Assembly (NCBI GenBank): GCA_023253415.1
Contig: JALRGK010000089.1
Span: forward strand, 1-7,108
Length of the DNA: 7,108 bases
From: Rhodocyclaceae bacterium
GTDB taxonomy: Bacteria > Pseudomonadota > Gammaproteobacteria > Burkholderiales > Rhodocyclaceae
Direction of reading: 5' to 3'
The translations under genes were made by a program, and so were the position numbers. The notes beneath the pieces were generated by a model. That model ran no database searches, was not told the DNA's origin, and saw only the letters and a list, made by a program, of their open reading frames with translations. Shown one piece after another: positions 5,523 through 7,108 of the stretch; the stretch's first letter is position 1; every line of letters starts with the position of its first letter.

Positions 5523-7004
5523 ATGGGTACCGAAACCGAACTTAAGCTATCTCTGGCCTCTTCAGACATCCCCGCACTGCTAAAGCATCCTTTGCTTGCG
5601 GACACGCCCAAACGCCAGAAACTGCATAACACCTACTTCGACACCCCGGATCTAGCCCTGACCAAAGAACGGGTTGCTGTTCGAGAGCGACGCATCCTCA
5701 GGAAAACGCTTCTGACCGTTAAAACAGCCCACCCTAGCGAGGGCGGGATCAGCCAGCGCTCCGAGTGGGAAGCACCAACAACTCCCGGGGTATTTGATTT
5801 TCCGACCCTGGTGGACGACGCTCCGCTCGCTGATAAGCTCTCGAAGGTCGCAGATCAGCTCGTACCCATTTTCACCACAGACTTCAGTCGCCGTGTTTGG
5901 CTTCTGGAGTTTCGTCGTGCCAAGATAGAAGTCGCTCTGGATCAAGGTCTCATCTCGACTTGCCGCGATGAAATCAGCCGTGAAAAACCGATTTGCGAAC
6001 TTGAACTCGAACTCAAGGAAGGCTCTCCGGCAACGCTCTTTGCATTAGCCCGAATATTAAGCCGCCAAGTGCGTTTACATCCTGCCGACGAGAGCAAAGC
6101 CGCTCGCGGCTATGCCCTCTTTCTCGATCAAAAGGCGATCCCCGTCCGAGCCAGCGCACTAAAGGTTGATCGTAACGACACAACAATATCGGTTTTTCTC
6201 AACATTGCCCGTAGCTGTATTGCACAGCTACAAGCCAATGAACGCGGCATTCAGACCCCGCAGAATGATGAATACATTCATCAGGCCCGAGTCGCCTTAC
6301 GGCGCCTGCGGACAGCTCTACGGTTGTTCTCCCAGGCACTGCCCACCGGGTTTTCTGATCGCTGGAGCAACGCCTGGCGCGATATCGCTCAGGAACTCGG
6401 CGACGCAAGAAACTGGGATGTCTTCTGTACCGAGCAAATACCATTACTCGATCAGGATCTGGGCGATCACCCCGACTTGCTCACCCTGCGCAGTTTTGCG
6501 AACGCACGCAGATTGGCCACACACGACACCGCAAAGGCCTACGTCACCAGCAAACAATACAGCCTCAATATCATTAGTTTTTGTGAAGCCTTGTTCTCAC
6601 TTAAGGATCAGAAGGACAGCATCCATAGTTACGCAACGAAATCGCTCAAACGTCGCCACAAGCGCTTTGTGACCGGCGCGCGTATGGCACACACCTTGAA
6701 TGCCGAGCAACGGCACGAGGTCCGCATCGACCTCAAAAAGTTACGCTACACCCTGGACTTTTTCGAAAGCCTCTACCCTAAAAAACGAGTTCAGTCTTTT
6801 AGCCGATCACTGGCAAGCACCCAAGAGCTTCTGGGACATATGAACGACTTGGCAACTGCGGAACTGCTTATGGCAGAGCGTCAATTAGCTAGCGATGACG
6901 TACCGCTTGCTTGGGCCAAGGGACGAATGAGCGCTTATCTTGATATGCTGCCAGGCGCGCTCAAACCCGTTATCGAACAGCCCGTCCCTTGGGGAAAAGC
7001 TTAA
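5523..7004 (+). CDS. CYTH and CHAD domain protein, probable inorganic triphosphatase
   Basis: A 493-residue two-domain protein like E. coli YgiF. The N-terminal CYTH domain (about 1-203) is a triphosphate tunnel metalloenzyme fold: E4-x-E6-x-K8 (ETELK), TYFDTP at 37-42, VRER at 53-56, K67, SEWEA at 80-84 and acidic strand ELELELKEG at 159-167. Family members hydrolyse inorganic triphosphate. The C-terminal CHAD domain (about 218-485) is helical with conserved basic residues: H253 and R256 in YIHQARVALRRLRTALRLF, LGDARNWDVF at 292-301, and H398/R401/K405/K406/R408 in HEVRIDLKKLRYTLDFFESL. CHAD domains are known to bind polyphosphate. ATG 5523 is chosen because it places the ExExK motif at the N-terminus as in homologues; the longer frame from TTG 5478 adds 15 unrelated residues. 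No Shine-Dalgarno is visible, and a start-stop ATGTAA lies at 5516-5521. It converges with the next gene 3 bp away. Confidence 0.93.
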   Translation: MGTETELKLSLASSDIPALLKHPLLADTPKRQKLHNTYFDTPDLALTKERVAVRERRILRKTLLTVKTAHPSEGGISQRSEWEAPTTPGVFDFPTLVDDAPLADKLSKVADQLVPIFTTDFSRRVWLLEFRRAKIEVALDQGLISTCRDEISREKPICELELELKEGSPATLFALARILSRQVRLHPADESKAARGYALFLDQKAIPVRASALKVDRNDTTISVFLNIARSCIAQLQANERGIQTPQNDEYIHQARVALRRLRTALRLFSQALPTGFSDRWSNAWRDIAQELGDARNWDVFCTEQIPLLDQDLGDHPDLLTLRSFANARRLATHDTAKAYVTSKQYSLNIISFCEALFSLKDQKDSIHSYATKSLKRRHKRFVTGARMAHTLNAEQRHEVRIDLKKLRYTLDFFESLYPKKRVQSFSRSLASTQELLGHMNDLATAELLMAERQLASDDVPLAWAKGRMSAYLDMLPGALKPVIEQPVPWGKA

Positions 7005-7007
7005 ACC

Positions 7008-7108
7008 TTACTTGGTCTTGTCAGCATCTTTCTTGTCGGCGTCCATTTTTAGGACGTCGTCACGGAAAGCCTTGAAGCGCTTAACAGCATGCTTGTAGCC
7101 ATCTTCAT
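7008..7108 (-). CDS. C-terminal end of an unrecognised protein, cut by the window edge
   Basis: On the minus strand an open frame enters from the right edge and stops with TAA at 7010-7008. About 33 residues are visible, reading E-D-G-Y-K-H-A-V-K-R-F-K-A-F-R-D-D-V-L-K-M and then a charged tail DADKKDADKTK. The region is rich in Lys and Asp, with no Cys and no membrane segment. It cannot be the tail of the CYTH-CHAD gene, which ends at 7004 on the other strand. The open frame, charged composition and tight convergent spacing (3 bp) suggest a real gene end, but I do not recognise the family. The ATG complementary to 7106-7108 is out of frame and is not its start. Confidence 0.6.
   Translation of the reverse strand, partial: EDGYKHAVKRFKAFRDDVLKMDADKKDADKTK

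Noticed and set aside
1..7108. Mobile elements, CRISPR arrays, tRNA/rRNA genes or a defence system
   Set aside because: No transposase-like frame, no spaced direct repeats, no cloverleaf or rRNA motif, and nearly all the sequence is explained by recognised housekeeping genes.

Overview
This is an ordinary chromosomal core-gene region of a Gram-negative proteobacterium, most likely a betaproteobacterium. That assignment is inferred from gene order (pcnB-folK-panB-panC-panD) and local motifs: HPPK has N-S-P-R-T-L-D-L-D rather than the W-G-P-R of enterobacteria, and PanC has I-F-V-N-R-L-Q-F. A Neisseriales-like member would fit, but I cannot fix the genus. Base composition is moderately GC-rich in genes, with sharp AT-rich drops upstream of panD and of the CYTH-CHAD gene.

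Left part (1-4008, all +): pcnB (poly(A) polymerase, 5' end outside the window) overlaps folK (pterin pyrophosphokinase of folate synthesis) by one base. After a 70-bp gap with a candidate promoter come panB and panC, which overlap by 4 bp. A 117-bp AT-rich spacer with an inverted repeat and a good sigma70-type promoter separates them from panD. PanB makes ketopantoate, PanD makes beta-alanine, and PanC joins pantoate to beta-alanine, so three of the four pantothenate enzymes are here. The missing one is ketopantoate reductase. PanB and folate synthesis are linked because PanB uses methylene-tetrahydrofolate.

Middle part (4024-5436): a stand-alone SUMT (cobA, minus strand) for siroheme/cobalamin precursor synthesis converges on panD. 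It diverges from a small two-CBS-domain protein (+) across a short region with a candidate promoter and a small palindrome. The CBS gene ends at a clear Rho-independent terminator.

Right part (5437-7108): an AT-rich leader without a Shine-Dalgarno sequence precedes a CYTH-CHAD protein (probable inorganic triphosphatase with a polyphosphate-binding type domain). Three bases beyond its stop is the C-terminal end of an unrecognised minus-strand gene that runs out of the window.

I found no mobile element, CRISPR array, RNA gene or convincing new system. The points worth a second look are regulatory: the independent panD promoter with its AT-rich inverted repeat, the start-stop AUG-UAA and SD-less start of the CYTH-CHAD gene, and the uncertain cobA start.
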